Assembly (NCBI RefSeq): GCF_011050365.1
Contig: NZ_DRFV01000017.1
Coordinates: forward strand, 236,007-300,006
Direction: 5' to 3'
Source: Pseudohongiella sp.
GTDB taxonomy: Bacteria; Pseudomonadota; Gammaproteobacteria; Pseudomonadales; Pseudohongiellaceae
DNA: 64,000 bases
Part shown: one piece after another, positions 12,130 through 21,181 of the stretch
Position numbering within the stretch: the first letter of the stretch is position 1
How the letters are laid out: every line of letters starts with the position of its first letter
Notes under the pieces: generated by a model
What the model saw: the letters and a program-made list of their open reading frames with translations, nothing else
Told to the model about the DNA's origin: nothing
The model's database searches: none
Program-made: the position numbers and the translations under genes

Positions 12130-13188
12130 CTATAAAGCGAAATTTCTGGATAAGGTACGAACACCGTTTTCATCACGAAACAGCAGTGCCTCCATGAATC
12201 GGGTGTGCTCGCCAATGGTCGCACTGGCGTAAACGATAAAGTACTCGCTGGCGACGCCATAGGGTCGGTTTTGCCTTTCTTCATCATGACTCTGGCTTTC
12301 GTTGAGCGCGATTTTGTCGCCTATACCCTGTAGCACCGGCACCGTCGCCAGCTCAGCAGTTTCGCCAAAAAACGCCTGCGCCCGGTACTGTGCCAGTGCC
12401 AATACCGAGTCCGCCGGAAGCGGTTCAAGATCCTGGCTCGCGTTGATCGCGCCCAGCACTTGCGGCGGTGCCGAATTGATATTGAGCGCCGTAGGCACAG
12501 GCAACGCGGTGACCAGAGGCATTATTCTCAGCAACAGCTCCGCGCTCATATGCCGCACCAATGCCAGCTCGCTGATGTCGGAGACAAACTGATTGGCGGC
12601 ATTCAGAGCTCGCGACTCCGCGCTGTAATACAACGACTCGGCACCGCCCGGTCCCGCAGGCTGATCATCCTCATCCACCCAGTCTATAACGGCTTCCGTA
12701 ATCTCAATGGCCTCCGCCTCACTCAACGGGTATTCGGCGAAGCTCTGCAACAGGCGGATAAACTGCTTTTGTTGCTCGCTGAAGCGCTGTGCGGGTGGCA
12801 TCGACAGATCATCCTGATAGGCACTTTTAACAGACAGGTTATTGATATTGTAAAGTCCCTGCGCATCGACTAACTGAACCTCCAGCCAACCATCGTCGGT
12901 CGGAAATGGCGGCAGCTGCGTGGCCCAGGCTTCCTGCAGGTGGTCGAGCTGCGAGTCCATGCCGTCCGTTGCCAGCACCTGGGCCGCCAGGGTTTCCGCG
13001 CCCTGCAGGTAGGCGTGGAAGCGCGCCTGCAACAGTCCATTTTCGGTACGATTGGCTTGCAACAGGAAGGCCTGGCCAAACTGCACCGCCAACACCGCCA
13101 CCAGCCCGGCAATCAGCAGCGCAAGCACCAGCGCGCTGCCGCGATTGTGCGCAGGCTGACCCAGCCTGCTTTCATGCGCCACTGTCAT
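12130..13188 (-). CDS. gspK: Type II secretion minor pseudopilin GspK
   Basis: 352 aa. It has a prepilin-type leader and hydrophobic helix (NRGSALVLALLIAGLVAVLAV), but not the glutamate at +5 that the other pseudopilins carry, as is normal for GspK. A large globular alpha domain follows, with the acidic VIDWVDEDDQPAGPGGAES segment resembling the calcium-binding part of GspK and LNINSAPPQVLGAI near residue 240. GspK caps the pseudopilus tip together with GspI and GspJ. The start overlaps the gspJ stop by 4 bases. Confidence 0.92.
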   Translation of the reverse strand: MTVAHESRLGQPAHNRGSALVLALLIAGLVAVLAVQFGQAFLLQANRTENGLLQARFHAYLQGAETLAAQVLATDGMDSQLDHLQEAWATQLPPFPTDDGWLEVQLVDAQGLYNINNLSVKSAYQDDLSMPPAQRFSEQQKQFIRLLQSFAEYPLSEAEAIEITEAVIDWVDEDDQPAGPGGAESLYYSAESRALNAANQFVSDISELALVRHMSAELLLRIMPLVTALPVPTALNINSAPPQVLGAINASQDLEPLPADSVLALAQYRAQAFFGETAELATVPVLQGIGDKIALNESQSHDEERQNRPYGVASEYFIVYASATIGEHTRFMEALLFRDENGVRTLSRNFAL

Positions 13189-13931
13189 GGTGCCCCCGCC
13201 AATAAAAATATCCGGCTGATGTTGCCGAGCGCGCGACTTTGCAATTGCACTTCCACCGCCGCAGGTAACCGTGTCATCAGTTCATCGTTTGCCTGTCTGT
13301 CATCGCCCGGCGCGGCTGTGCTCACGCTGTCGTTTAAAACCGGGGGCCATTCACGCGACCAGGCATCCTCACCCGGCAGCGCCCCGACAGGAAGAAATCG
13401 AAAACTCAATGCCTCGACATTCTGCAACAGGCGCAGACTCCCTGCGGGCGTCTCAGTCAGGCTCTGATTGCGCTCCGGCCAGTAATCCCGATACAGATTG
13501 CCGTCAACAACCCGGTAAGCTACGCGCTGCAATTCGGAACGTCTTTGTTGCAAAGGGTTGCTCCAGCCTGCCCGCACAAACCACAACTGTGCACCCGGTC
13601 GCTGCAGTGTGGATGGTAAAAACATACCGCCGCCAGCAAGACTCAACATGGCAGGACGACCACGAGGCTGGAGATCCGTGACCGCCAATGCATCCACGCC
13701 GGTGGCAGGCTTTGCTGCAGGCCGCGTGCTGGCCTGTTGCAGATCCGCCGCCATTAATAACCATACTCGCTCAAGATCATTGAGCTGCTGCAGGACATCC
13801 GAGCCCTGCTCCGACACCGCCATCGCAGTGTCCAGAAAACGGTATGACATGGCACCTATCAGTGCCGTCAGGGCCATCGCAATCAACAACTCAATCAGGG
13901 TGAAACCACGCTGGCCGCAGAAAGCAGTCAT
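13185..13931 (-). CDS. gspJ: Type II secretion minor pseudopilin GspJ
   Basis: 248 aa from the ATG at 13931, which directly follows the gspI stop and has GGAG 9 bases upstream. A longer in-frame reading adds 12 residues but lacks this ribosome site. The prepilin peptidase site and helix are GQRGFTLIELLIAMALTAL with the +5 Glu present. The C-terminal domain has the beta-rich layout of minor pseudopilins and ends RALGNISRIFLLAGAP. Part of the pseudopilus tip complex. Confidence 0.92.
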   Translation of the reverse strand: MTAFCGQRGFTLIELLIAMALTALIGAMSYRFLDTAMAVSEQGSDVLQQLNDLERVWLLMAADLQQASTRPAAKPATGVDALAVTDLQPRGRPAMLSLAGGGMFLPSTLQRPGAQLWFVRAGWSNPLQQRRSELQRVAYRVVDGNLYRDYWPERNQSLTETPAGSLRLLQNVEALSFRFLPVGALPGEDAWSREWPPVLNDSVSTAAPGDDRQANDELMTRLPAAVEVQLQSRALGNISRIFLLAGAP

Positions 13932-13932
13932 C

Positions 13933-14349
13933 TCAGAGCGCTCCACTGACAGCGCCCGTGCGGGCATAGACCGTCATCTCGACAATGGCATCACGCTGCC
14001 TTTGTCGAGCCGTCACATCGGGATAAACACGCAGCGTCTGCCGCACCATGCCCGGTACCGGTGTCGTTTCTGTCGACAACAGCCAGGGCCATTCCCGTTC
14101 TGCCAGCAGACGTTCGCCCTGCAACTCACCGGAGGCATTGCCCGCAGACTGCAGCCGATGAATGGCCAACTGATCCTGCGCCACCCAGGACGCCAGCGTC
14201 TTGTCTCGCAGAACCCCGGTACTGCTCAACTGAGTGCCCAATTGAAACATCAGTGCGGGCAACGCCACCGCGACCACAAACAATGCCACCATGACTTCAA
14301 TCAGGGTAAAACCCTGTGCCTGTATCTGTGCCGGCAACCGGCGGCTCAT
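13933..14349 (-). CDS. gspI: Type II secretion minor pseudopilin GspI
   Basis: 138 aa from the ATG at 14349, which overlaps the gspH stop (ATGA) and has GGAGG 5 bases upstream. An in-frame GTG four codons earlier is less likely. The leader MSRRLPAQIQAQG is followed by FTLIEVMVALFVVAVALPAL, the prepilin cleavage site with +5 Glu. The mature domain is short, with DKTLASWVAQDQLA, a typical GspI feature. It forms the pseudopilus tip with GspJ and GspK. Confidence 0.92.
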   Translation of the reverse strand: MSRRLPAQIQAQGFTLIEVMVALFVVAVALPALMFQLGTQLSSTGVLRDKTLASWVAQDQLAIHRLQSAGNASGELQGERLLAEREWPWLLSTETTPVPGMVRQTLRVYPDVTARQRQRDAIVEMTVYARTGAVSGAL

Positions 14350-14912
14350 GGCTGCCTCCACTCGATCTCTCCGGTGCTGGCATTGGTCAGGGTCACGGCC
14401 TGTTCACCCCGGGCCAATAACCAGTGAAAAGCGGTGCTCTCGCCAGTGGGATAAAACACCAGTGCCGGCATGCCTGGGCTTGCTGCCAGTACCTGTGCAT
14501 CAATCAGTTCGCCTTCTATGCTCAATTCACTGCTGAGCGCCGACGGCAATGGCAAGTCGCGCAATCCGGCCTGGCCGGAAACCTGCTGCCACATCGCCTG
14601 ACGATTGCGGACCGATCCGCCGGTGACGCGTCCGTAACGCAGCCAGGTGACCGCAATACCTTCATCTTGCGCTGCCGATGACGAGGCAAATCCCATTGCC
14701 ATTGGCTCACCGCTCAACACCGCCTGCGATGAGGCGGCTGCCATCAGCACCATCAGCTCATCTGCGACCGACTCTACCGATCCTTCACCATCCGCGCCAA
14801 AAACCGAAGACAGGAAACCCGTGGACAGGGTGACTACGCTGACAATAAGCCCCATGATGGTCATCACCACCAGCATCTCGATCAGACTGAAACCTTGCGC
14901 CTTACCCTGCAC
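14346..14912 (-). CDS. gspH: Type II secretion minor pseudopilin GspH
   Basis: 188 aa from a GTG at 14912, chosen because GGAG lies 10 bases upstream and it gives a short basic leader (VQGKAQG) before FSLIEMLVVMTIMGLIVSVV. An in-frame ATG at 14945 would overlap the gspG end by 26 bases and add 11 residues; it cannot be excluded. GspH is a minor pseudopilin thought to join the major pilin shaft to the tip complex. The globular domain is less conserved, as usual for the family; the call rests on the pilin signature and the position between gspG and gspI. Confidence 0.85.
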   Translation of the reverse strand: MQGKAQGFSLIEMLVVMTIMGLIVSVVTLSTGFLSSVFGADGEGSVESVADELMVLMAAASSQAVLSGEPMAMGFASSSAAQDEGIAVTWLRYGRVTGGSVRNRQAMWQQVSGQAGLRDLPLPSALSSELSIEGELIDAQVLAASPGMPALVFYPTGESTAFHWLLARGEQAVTLTNASTGEIEWRQP

Positions 14913-14919
14913 CGCGGTC

Positions 14920-15378
14920 TTACTCCATGTCCTGCCAGTTGCCATAGTCGGCATTCTGGCCCTCACCGCCACGCGTGCCATCAGCGCCGTAGGTGAAAAT
15001 GTCGTAATCGCCATTCTGGCCCGGGCTCAGGTAGAGATAGGGATTGCCCCAGGGATCAACCGGCAGCGACTCCAGATAACCATCGCTTTTCCAGTTCGCC
15101 GGCACTGGCGCCAGCGTCGGGCGCTCAACCAGCGCATTTAACCCCTGCTCACTACTCGGGTATGAATAATTATCCAACCGGTACATACGCAGCGCAGTTT
15201 CAATGGCACTGAAATCGGCAAACACTTTTTGTACCCTGGCTTCGTCGGCGCGGCCCAGCACATTGGGCGCGATGATACTGATCAGCAACCCCATGATGAC
15301 CAGCACTACCAGAATCTCGATCAGACTGAAGCCGCGCTGACTGACTGTTGCCGGTCTTGTTTGTCGTTGCATTTGCAT
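14920..15378 (-). CDS. gspG: Type II secretion major pseudopilin GspG
   Basis: 152 aa from the ATG at 15378. Cleavage site and helix read QRGFSLIEILVVLVIMGLL, followed by APNVLGRADEARVQK. The rest carries the GspG hallmarks YRLDNYSYPSSEQGL, VDPWGNPYLYLSPG and FTYGADG, the calcium-site region. GspG polymerises into the pseudopilus that pushes substrates through the secretin. It needs a prepilin peptidase (GspO/PilD), which is not encoded in the window. Lies 43 bases after gspF. Confidence 0.95.
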   Translation of the reverse strand: MQMQRQTRPATVSQRGFSLIEILVVLVIMGLLISIIAPNVLGRADEARVQKVFADFSAIETALRMYRLDNYSYPSSEQGLNALVERPTLAPVPANWKSDGYLESLPVDPWGNPYLYLSPGQNGDYDIFTYGADGTRGGEGQNADYGNWQDME

Positions 15379-15421
15379 AATCCCCACTTCCTCGTTAACA
15401 ATTTTGGGCGTTGCCGCCGGT

Positions 15422-16642
15422 TCAGATCAGAGTATTGATATTAAAAATCGGCAACAACACCGCCAGCATTATCAGGGTCACCAGCCCGCCCATCAGGACA
15501 ATGGTCAACGGCTCCAGCAAAGCCATGGTGGTACCCAGGCGCATCTGCAATTCACGCTCCTGGTTGTTGGCGGCGTAGGCCAGTTGTTTGGCCAATGTGC
15601 CATTGGCTTCGCCGTTGGCGGCCATCTGCACCAGCAATGGCGGAAACACGTCGGCCTGCTGCATACTTTTACTGAAGCTGCCCCCTTCCTGCACGCGCAC
15701 TGCCAGTTGTTCAGTGGCGTTACGCATCACCTCGTTGTCCAGCACCTGCGCGGCGATGCGCACCGATTCAAGCAGGGGCACACCACTGCTGAGCAGAATG
15801 GCCAGCGTCGAGGCAAACCGGGCACTGTCCATCTGCCGGAGCATGTCGCTGAGCAACGGCACATGCAGCAGGAACTGATGCCAGCGCATGCGGGCGCCGG
15901 CATCGCGCAGGCGCCAGCGAAAACCGATCACTGCGGCAATCATCACCACCAACAACAACAGCGCCCAACCCGATGCCATAAAGTCACTGACCACTATCAG
16001 GGCCTGCGTCAATCCCGGCAATTCCCGGTTGGAGCTGGCAAACATGCTAACCAGTCTGGGCACCACAAACGTCATCAGCAAGCTGACAACCAGCACACTG
16101 ACACCCAGCAACGCCAATGGGTAAATAAGTGCCATTTGTAACTTCTGCCGCGACTGCTGACCGGTCTCGGTATACTCAGCCAGACGTTCCATGACTTCAC
16201 CCAGATAACCGGCCGATTCCCCGGCGCGTACCATGGCACAATACATGCGGTCGAAGGCGGCCGGATGTTCGCTCATCGCTTGCGCCAGCGTGTGGCCTTC
16301 CAGCACCCGCGAACGCACCTGCGACAACAGCGTTTTTACCCGGATATTGCGGCTCTGGCGCGCGCTGATCTGCAGCGCTTCGTCCAATGGCAGCCCCGAC
16401 TGGATCAGTGAGGCCAGTTGCCGGCTGACCAGTGACAATTCGGCCACCGACAGACGCCGCTGACGCCTGAGCAGACTCGCCAGCCCTGCTGCCGAGGCAG
16501 GCGCCTTGCCGGAGCTGATCGTCAGAGGTTTGAGTTTCTGCGCGCGCAATTGCGCACGCACCTGGCGCTCGCCGTCGCCCTCAATGACACCGCTGACCTG
16601 CTTGCCCTCGGCATTCAGCGCCTGGTAGGTAAATGACGGCAT
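15422..16642 (-). CDS. gspF: Type II secretion inner-membrane platform protein GspF
   Basis: 406 aa, the usual length. It starts MPSFTYQALNAEGKQVSG and contains two repeated T2SSF domains (~65-190 and ~265-390). Three membrane segments are visible near residues 165-190, 215-235 and 370-395. The conserved GESAGYLGEVMERLA and GEANGTLAKQL stretches precede the second half of each domain. GspF is the polytopic core of the assembly platform and contacts GspE and GspL. Confidence 0.95.
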   Translation of the reverse strand: MPSFTYQALNAEGKQVSGVIEGDGERQVRAQLRAQKLKPLTISSGKAPASAAGLASLLRRQRRLSVAELSLVSRQLASLIQSGLPLDEALQISARQSRNIRVKTLLSQVRSRVLEGHTLAQAMSEHPAAFDRMYCAMVRAGESAGYLGEVMERLAEYTETGQQSRQKLQMALIYPLALLGVSVLVVSLLMTFVVPRLVSMFASSNRELPGLTQALIVVSDFMASGWALLLLVVMIAAVIGFRWRLRDAGARMRWHQFLLHVPLLSDMLRQMDSARFASTLAILLSSGVPLLESVRIAAQVLDNEVMRNATEQLAVRVQEGGSFSKSMQQADVFPPLLVQMAANGEANGTLAKQLAYAANNQERELQMRLGTTMALLEPLTIVLMGGLVTLIMLAVLLPIFNINTLI

Positions 16643-16682
16643 GATTATCGGGCCTCCGCCATTGAATGACGCGAACCAGTCG

Positions 16683-18158
16683 CTACGACCATGTCGTCAC
16701 CCGCAACACTTCTTCCAGACTGGTTTCACCCGCGAGCACGCGCTGCCGCCCGTGTTCGTCAATGGCCGGGCTGGTGGCGCGCAGATGCGCCAGCATGGTC
16801 TGTTCGCCGGCGCCATCATGGATGAGCCGGCGCAGCGCTTCATCGACTTCGATCAATTCATAAATACCGGTTCGACCCTTGTAACCGCTTTGGTTGCAGG
16901 CATCACAACCGTGGGCGCGATACACCACCGAGCCTTCGGGCAAGCCGAAGCGTTGCTGTTCACTGAGATCTGCCGCAACGGGCTGGCGACACTGTTGGCA
17001 CAGGCAGCGCACCAGGCGCTGCGCCAGAATCACTTCGATACTGGACGACAACAGAAACGGCTCAATGCCCATGTCCTGTAGTCGCGTCACTGCACCGATG
17101 GCGGTATTGGTATGCAGTGTCGACAACACCAGGTGGCCGGTCAGCGACGCCTGCACCGCTATCGCTGCGGTTTCCTGATCACGGATCTCGCCCACCATCA
17201 CCACATCAGGATCCTGTCGCAGGATGGCGCGCAGGCCGCGCGCAAACGTCATCTCCACCTTGGTATTGACCTGTGTCTGGCCGATACCGGGCAACAGGTA
17301 TTCCACCGGATCCTCGATGGTGAGGATATTGCGCTGGCGATTGTTGATATGATGCAGACCCGCATACAGGGTTGTGGTTTTGCCCGAGCCGGTGGGCCCG
17401 GTCACCAGAATAATGCCGTGCGGCTTCTGCAGAGCACGACTGAATGCCTGATAGACCTGCGCCGGCATCGCCAGTTGTTCCAGATCCAGTTGCCCGGCCG
17501 CCTGATCCAGCAAACGCAGCACGATGCGCTCGCCAAACGACGAGGGTATGGTTGACACCCGGATGTCCACCGCATGCCCGGCCAGACGCACACTGATACG
17601 ACCGTCCTGCGGCAGGCGTTTCTCGGCAATATCCAGCCGCGCCATCACTTTAAGACGTGACACCAGCACCGGGCCCAGCTCCGCCTTGGGCGCCAGTACA
17701 TCCCTGAGCACACCGTCAACACGAAAGCGCACTGACACTCTGTGTTCAAACGGCTCAATATGAATATCGGACGCCTTTTCACGAACAGCCTGCGACAGCA
17801 CGGCATTGATCAGCCTAATCACCGGCGCGTTGTCAGCGCCCGACATCAGATCACTGTTTTTGGGAATCTCGTCGACCAATGCACCCAGATCAAAATCATC
17901 CCCCAGCTCGTCAGCGGCGCGCTGGGCGGCGTCGGCACCACTCTGGTACAGCCGGGTCAAGCGTTGCTGGAACGTCTCTGCATCCAGGCTGACCGGTGCA
18001 AATGCGCGACCCAGTACCCGGCGCAGTTCCATCAACACCGGCACCGTCAATCCGGGCCGATGATAGACTACACCTTCGTCGACGATGACACCGTGGGCAT
18101 CCGCGAAGTCGTAAGGCAACATGGCAAAGCCATTGTCCGGCGCCGTCTGCTCGCTCAC
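16683..18158 (-). CDS. gspE: Type II secretion ATPase GspE
   Basis: 491 aa from a GTG at 18158 that overlaps the gspD stop (GTGA). A longer frame reaching 18242 lies inside gspD and is unlikely. The protein has the N1/N2 domains, then a RecA-like ATPase with Walker A GPTGSGKTTTLY, Asp box TIEDPVEY, Walker B VMVGEIRD and His box LSTLHTNTA. A four-cysteine zinc motif follows (CQQC near residue 405, CDAC about 30 residues later). It is the cytoplasmic hexameric motor that drives pseudopilus assembly. Confidence 0.96.
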   Translation of the reverse strand: MSEQTAPDNGFAMLPYDFADAHGVIVDEGVVYHRPGLTVPVLMELRRVLGRAFAPVSLDAETFQQRLTRLYQSGADAAQRAADELGDDFDLGALVDEIPKNSDLMSGADNAPVIRLINAVLSQAVREKASDIHIEPFEHRVSVRFRVDGVLRDVLAPKAELGPVLVSRLKVMARLDIAEKRLPQDGRISVRLAGHAVDIRVSTIPSSFGERIVLRLLDQAAGQLDLEQLAMPAQVYQAFSRALQKPHGIILVTGPTGSGKTTTLYAGLHHINNRQRNILTIEDPVEYLLPGIGQTQVNTKVEMTFARGLRAILRQDPDVVMVGEIRDQETAAIAVQASLTGHLVLSTLHTNTAIGAVTRLQDMGIEPFLLSSSIEVILAQRLVRCLCQQCRQPVAADLSEQQRFGLPEGSVVYRAHGCDACNQSGYKGRTGIYELIEVDEALRRLIHDGAGEQTMLAHLRATSPAIDEHGRQRVLAGETSLEEVLRVTTWS

Positions 18159-20206
18159 GGCGCGTCCCCGGCGTTTGTGTCGGTCGCTGTTCCGGTTGTT
18201 CCTGCTGCCGACGATGCCGCGCCAGGAGACACGCTTTCCCACGGCGGCAACACCGGCAGCTCGCCGGCGTCAAACAGGAAGCCGTGTAATGGCGTTTGCT
18301 GCAATTGCTGATCCCGTATCAGCTGGTATTTTTCAGCGGTCGCGCCTCGAAGGGCATCATCGGTGCGCAAAATCGTCGGGCGGATGAACACCAGCAAATT
18401 GGTCTTCTGCACCGAACTGTTGCGTGAGCGGAACAGTTGTCCAATGCCGGGTATGCTGCCCAACAGCGGAACGCGGGTTTCGTTCTGCACCACGTTGTCG
18501 CGTATCAATCCGCCCAGTACCACCGTTTCACCATCTGCCACCGTGACCCGGGTTTCAATCTTGCGCTCATTGGTGATCAGGTCGACTGCGCCCGCTTTTG
18601 GCGAAATACTGGAAATCTCCTGACTGATATCAAGCGCGACCCGATCACCGCGATTGACATGAGGGGTGACCTTCAAGGTTGTGCCCACATTCTGTCGATT
18701 GATGGTCTGAAACGGATTTTCCACTCCGCCACTGCCGCCTGGCGTGGTAAATGACCCGGTCAGAAACGGCACACTTTCGCCAACCGTGATCACCGCTTCG
18801 GTATTGTCCGTGGTCAATATGTTTGGTGTCGACAGAATATTGGCACCGGAGTTGGCCTGCAGCAGATCAATCAGCGCCAGCAAGTCGGTGCTGCCGCCCA
18901 GACGACCCAGGCCAATAGTCTGTCCGGCCGCACCGGCCAATCCAGCAGCGATGCCGGTTAACGCTGCCGTGCGATCTTCGTTCAGCGCACCATCAACCAC
19001 CAGACCCAACTGTTGCAGATTGTTACCGGCATCAAAGCTGCTGGCAAAAGCACCGCTTTCATCACGGAACAGCCACTGAATCCCCAGGTTCTGCCCCACG
19101 TCATCATTGATCTCGACAATGACCGCTTCTACCAGCACCTGCGCACGCTGAATATCCAGACGTTGCACGATATCAAGCAGCGAATCGATGATGTCCAGAC
19201 CCGCAGTGATAATGAGGGCATTGTTGTCCGGATCCGCCTCAATGGTCGCACGCCGGCCCGTCTGATTTTCCGCGCTGTCTCCCTCAGCCAGCCCGAACAT
19301 GTTGCGTACAACCGAGCTCAGGACTTCGGCAATGCGGGCGGCGTCGGCGTATTCAAGATACACCACACGCGTATTACCGCTTTGTTCGCGCGGTTGATCA
19401 AGCAGTCTTACCAGGCCGCGAATATTATCGCGCTGACGTTGGCCACCGGTGATCAGTACGGAATTCGTGCGTACATCAGCACTGATCTGCAATCGTGTGC
19501 CCACCGGTTCCTGATCGGCCACCTGCGGATCCTCGTTCATTTCCCGCAACAATGCGACGATCGTGCCAGCTTCAGCAAACTCCAGGCGGATTACTTCAGT
19601 TTCAGGTATGGAGGTCTGGTCGATACGTTCAAGAATCTGTCTTATACGTTCAATATTGGCCACGGTGTCAACCAGCACTATCATGTTGCCGTTCGGGTAC
19701 GCCGACATCTGGCCGTTGCTCTGCGATACCAGAGGGCGCAACACCGGCAGCACTTCGGCCACCGAGACATTGTCGAGCTGGATGGCTTCGGTGACATAAC
19801 GATTGCTATCGGTCGCATCGTAATTGGAAAACGGCAGCGGCGCTGAACGCGCTTCCTGCGTCGGCAGAATGCTGACCATATTGTCGCTGGACTCCACTGC
19901 AGTAAAACCATTAATGTCCAGTGCGCGCAGGAAGATACTGTAGTAACCCTGTGCATCGACGGGCTGACTGCTCATCACGGTGATCTGCCCGCGCACACGT
20001 GGGTCGATAATCATGGTTTTACCGGTGACATCCTGTACCGCGCGAATAACTTCGAGAATGTCGCTTTCGCGGAAGTTCGGCGTCCAGCTTTGCTCCTGCG
20101 CCAGGGCACCGGTGGTCAGCGCAAACGCCATCACAACACCGACCAGAAAGCGGTATAAAGCCGAACTTGAAAAGGATTGCTTGCTCATCATGGCCTGCTG
20201 TTTCAT
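18155..20206 (-). CDS. gspD: Type II secretion secretin GspD
   Basis: 683 aa. Signal peptide residues 1-36 (cleavage after GALA). Periplasmic N0 to N3 domains follow (N0 begins WTPNFRESDILEVIRAVQ). The secretin domain has VPFLTGSF, GTTLKVTPHVN and VLGGLIRDN, and PLLGSIPGIGQLFRSR near the C-terminus. It forms the outer-membrane gate of the type II system. The last ~60 residues are Pro/Ala/Thr-rich and may be the S-domain region for a pilotin, though none is encoded nearby. Its stop overlaps the gspE start; gspC lies 24 bases upstream. Confidence 0.97.
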   Translation of the reverse strand: MKQQAMMSKQSFSSSALYRFLVGVVMAFALTTGALAQEQSWTPNFRESDILEVIRAVQDVTGKTMIIDPRVRGQITVMSSQPVDAQGYYSIFLRALDINGFTAVESSDNMVSILPTQEARSAPLPFSNYDATDSNRYVTEAIQLDNVSVAEVLPVLRPLVSQSNGQMSAYPNGNMIVLVDTVANIERIRQILERIDQTSIPETEVIRLEFAEAGTIVALLREMNEDPQVADQEPVGTRLQISADVRTNSVLITGGQRQRDNIRGLVRLLDQPREQSGNTRVVYLEYADAARIAEVLSSVVRNMFGLAEGDSAENQTGRRATIEADPDNNALIITAGLDIIDSLLDIVQRLDIQRAQVLVEAVIVEINDDVGQNLGIQWLFRDESGAFASSFDAGNNLQQLGLVVDGALNEDRTAALTGIAAGLAGAAGQTIGLGRLGGSTDLLALIDLLQANSGANILSTPNILTTDNTEAVITVGESVPFLTGSFTTPGGSGGVENPFQTINRQNVGTTLKVTPHVNRGDRVALDISQEISSISPKAGAVDLITNERKIETRVTVADGETVVLGGLIRDNVVQNETRVPLLGSIPGIGQLFRSRNSSVQKTNLLVFIRPTILRTDDALRGATAEKYQLIRDQQLQQTPLHGFLFDAGELPVLPPWESVSPGAASSAAGTTGTATDTNAGDAP

Positions 20207-20230
20207 CTAAAGGGGTTCCTGCTGTTGTCG

Positions 20231-21100
20231 TCAGAATGCAAACGCATCACGGCTTACTGTCACCGTCATCGTGGAGTTGTTGCGAATCAGCGCCAGATCC
20301 ACCTGGTTCCGGTTCGCCAGTTGGCGAGTCAAAGAAGACAGATCATTGTCCTGATTGACGGCAACACCGTCGACCGAGGTAATGATGTCGCCCGCCTGCA
20401 AACCAGCTGCTGTGAGCATGGCCGGATCGCTGTCTTCCCGGATCTGGAAGCCGCGGACAGTGCCATTGTCGCGATAGATTCGAATCTGTACACGTTCGGT
20501 CAGCGACGCGGCCGCAGACTCTTGCCTTTGCATTGAGGCCAGGCCAGAGTTGCCGGCACGGACGGCGGGCACACTGGCAGACGCCTGCGGCTCATACATC
20601 CACAGGGATTCCAGACGCCCATTGTTGTTCAGCACCACATAGCCGGGATGCACGCTTTCCAGCATCACGCCGGGCGTGGTGAATTGCAGCTCGTCACCGA
20701 TAAAATAGATACGTTGCTGTTCACCGCTGGCAATAATCGCTGACGAATCTGCTGCCGCGCTGCCGGCAATCGAGCCCCGCAGGACCAGACTCAAGCGAGT
20801 ACTGGCAGCCTGCCGCGATTCGCCGCCACTACTGTCCGGGGTATTGTTGCTACGACCGTTTTTGAGCCGGAAATTTGCCTGCAGGTACGCGACATCAACA
20901 CCGCCAGCTTGCCGGGCTGTGCGCGCCACAGGTTGCGTGGCAGGCAACACTGAGCCGGCGGCGGCAGAGGATTGCTGAGAATTGAATAACCAGAAAAGTC
21001 GCGCCAGACTGTGACCCGCCCAGGCCAGCATCGCGATAATGATTATCGCGGTGAGACCCGGGCGCAACACAGAGGCAAAGCTCTGTCGAGTTTTAAGCAA
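20231..21100 (-). CDS. gspC: Type II secretion protein C
   Basis: 289 aa. A short cytoplasmic segment and one transmembrane helix (~15-40) are followed by a proline/serine-rich linker. The HR domain comes next (LSLVLRGSIAGSAAADSSAIIASG, ~105-155), then a C-terminal PDZ domain (~205-285: GFQIREDSDPAMLTAAGLQAGD, IITSVDGVAV). GspC links the platform to the secretin and helps choose substrates. The start codon appears to be TTG at 21100, with no clean Shine-Dalgarno; a CTG four codons upstream is an alternative. First gene of the gspC-N operon. Confidence 0.9.
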   Translation of the reverse strand: MLKTRQSFASVLRPGLTAIIIIAMLAWAGHSLARLFWLFNSQQSSAAAGSVLPATQPVARTARQAGGVDVAYLQANFRLKNGRSNNTPDSSGGESRQAASTRLSLVLRGSIAGSAAADSSAIIASGEQQRIYFIGDELQFTTPGVMLESVHPGYVVLNNNGRLESLWMYEPQASASVPAVRAGNSGLASMQRQESAAASLTERVQIRIYRDNGTVRGFQIREDSDPAMLTAAGLQAGDIITSVDGVAVNQDNDLSSLTRQLANRNQVDLALIRNNSTMTVTVSRDAFAF

Positions 21101-21154
21101 GATCGTGTTCAGTATACTCTCCCAAATATGCTGATCGCGCCTGATTGAGCTGTA

Positions 21155-21178
21155 CCGCGCCGTCGTGTTACGGCGCGG
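21155..21178. terminator. 9-bp GC-rich hairpin after the TonB receptor gene
   Basis: The arms CCGCGCCGT (21155-21163) and ACGGCGCGG (21170-21178) enclose a 6-base loop, 3 bases beyond the TonB-receptor stop codon and just upstream of gspC. On the minus strand there is no U-run after the stem. It may be a weak or Rho-assisted terminator, or a stabilising 3' end. A T-run lies only on the plus-strand side, where no gene ends. Confidence 0.4.
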
Positions 21179-21181
21179 GTT

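Noticed and set aside
13558..14427. 289-codon plus-strand open frame opposite gspI/gspJ
   Set aside because: Shadow of GC-rich coding sequence; the minus strand has prepilin motifs and coupled starts.
19013..19846. 277-codon plus-strand open frame opposite gspD
   Set aside because: Antisense shadow of the secretin gene.
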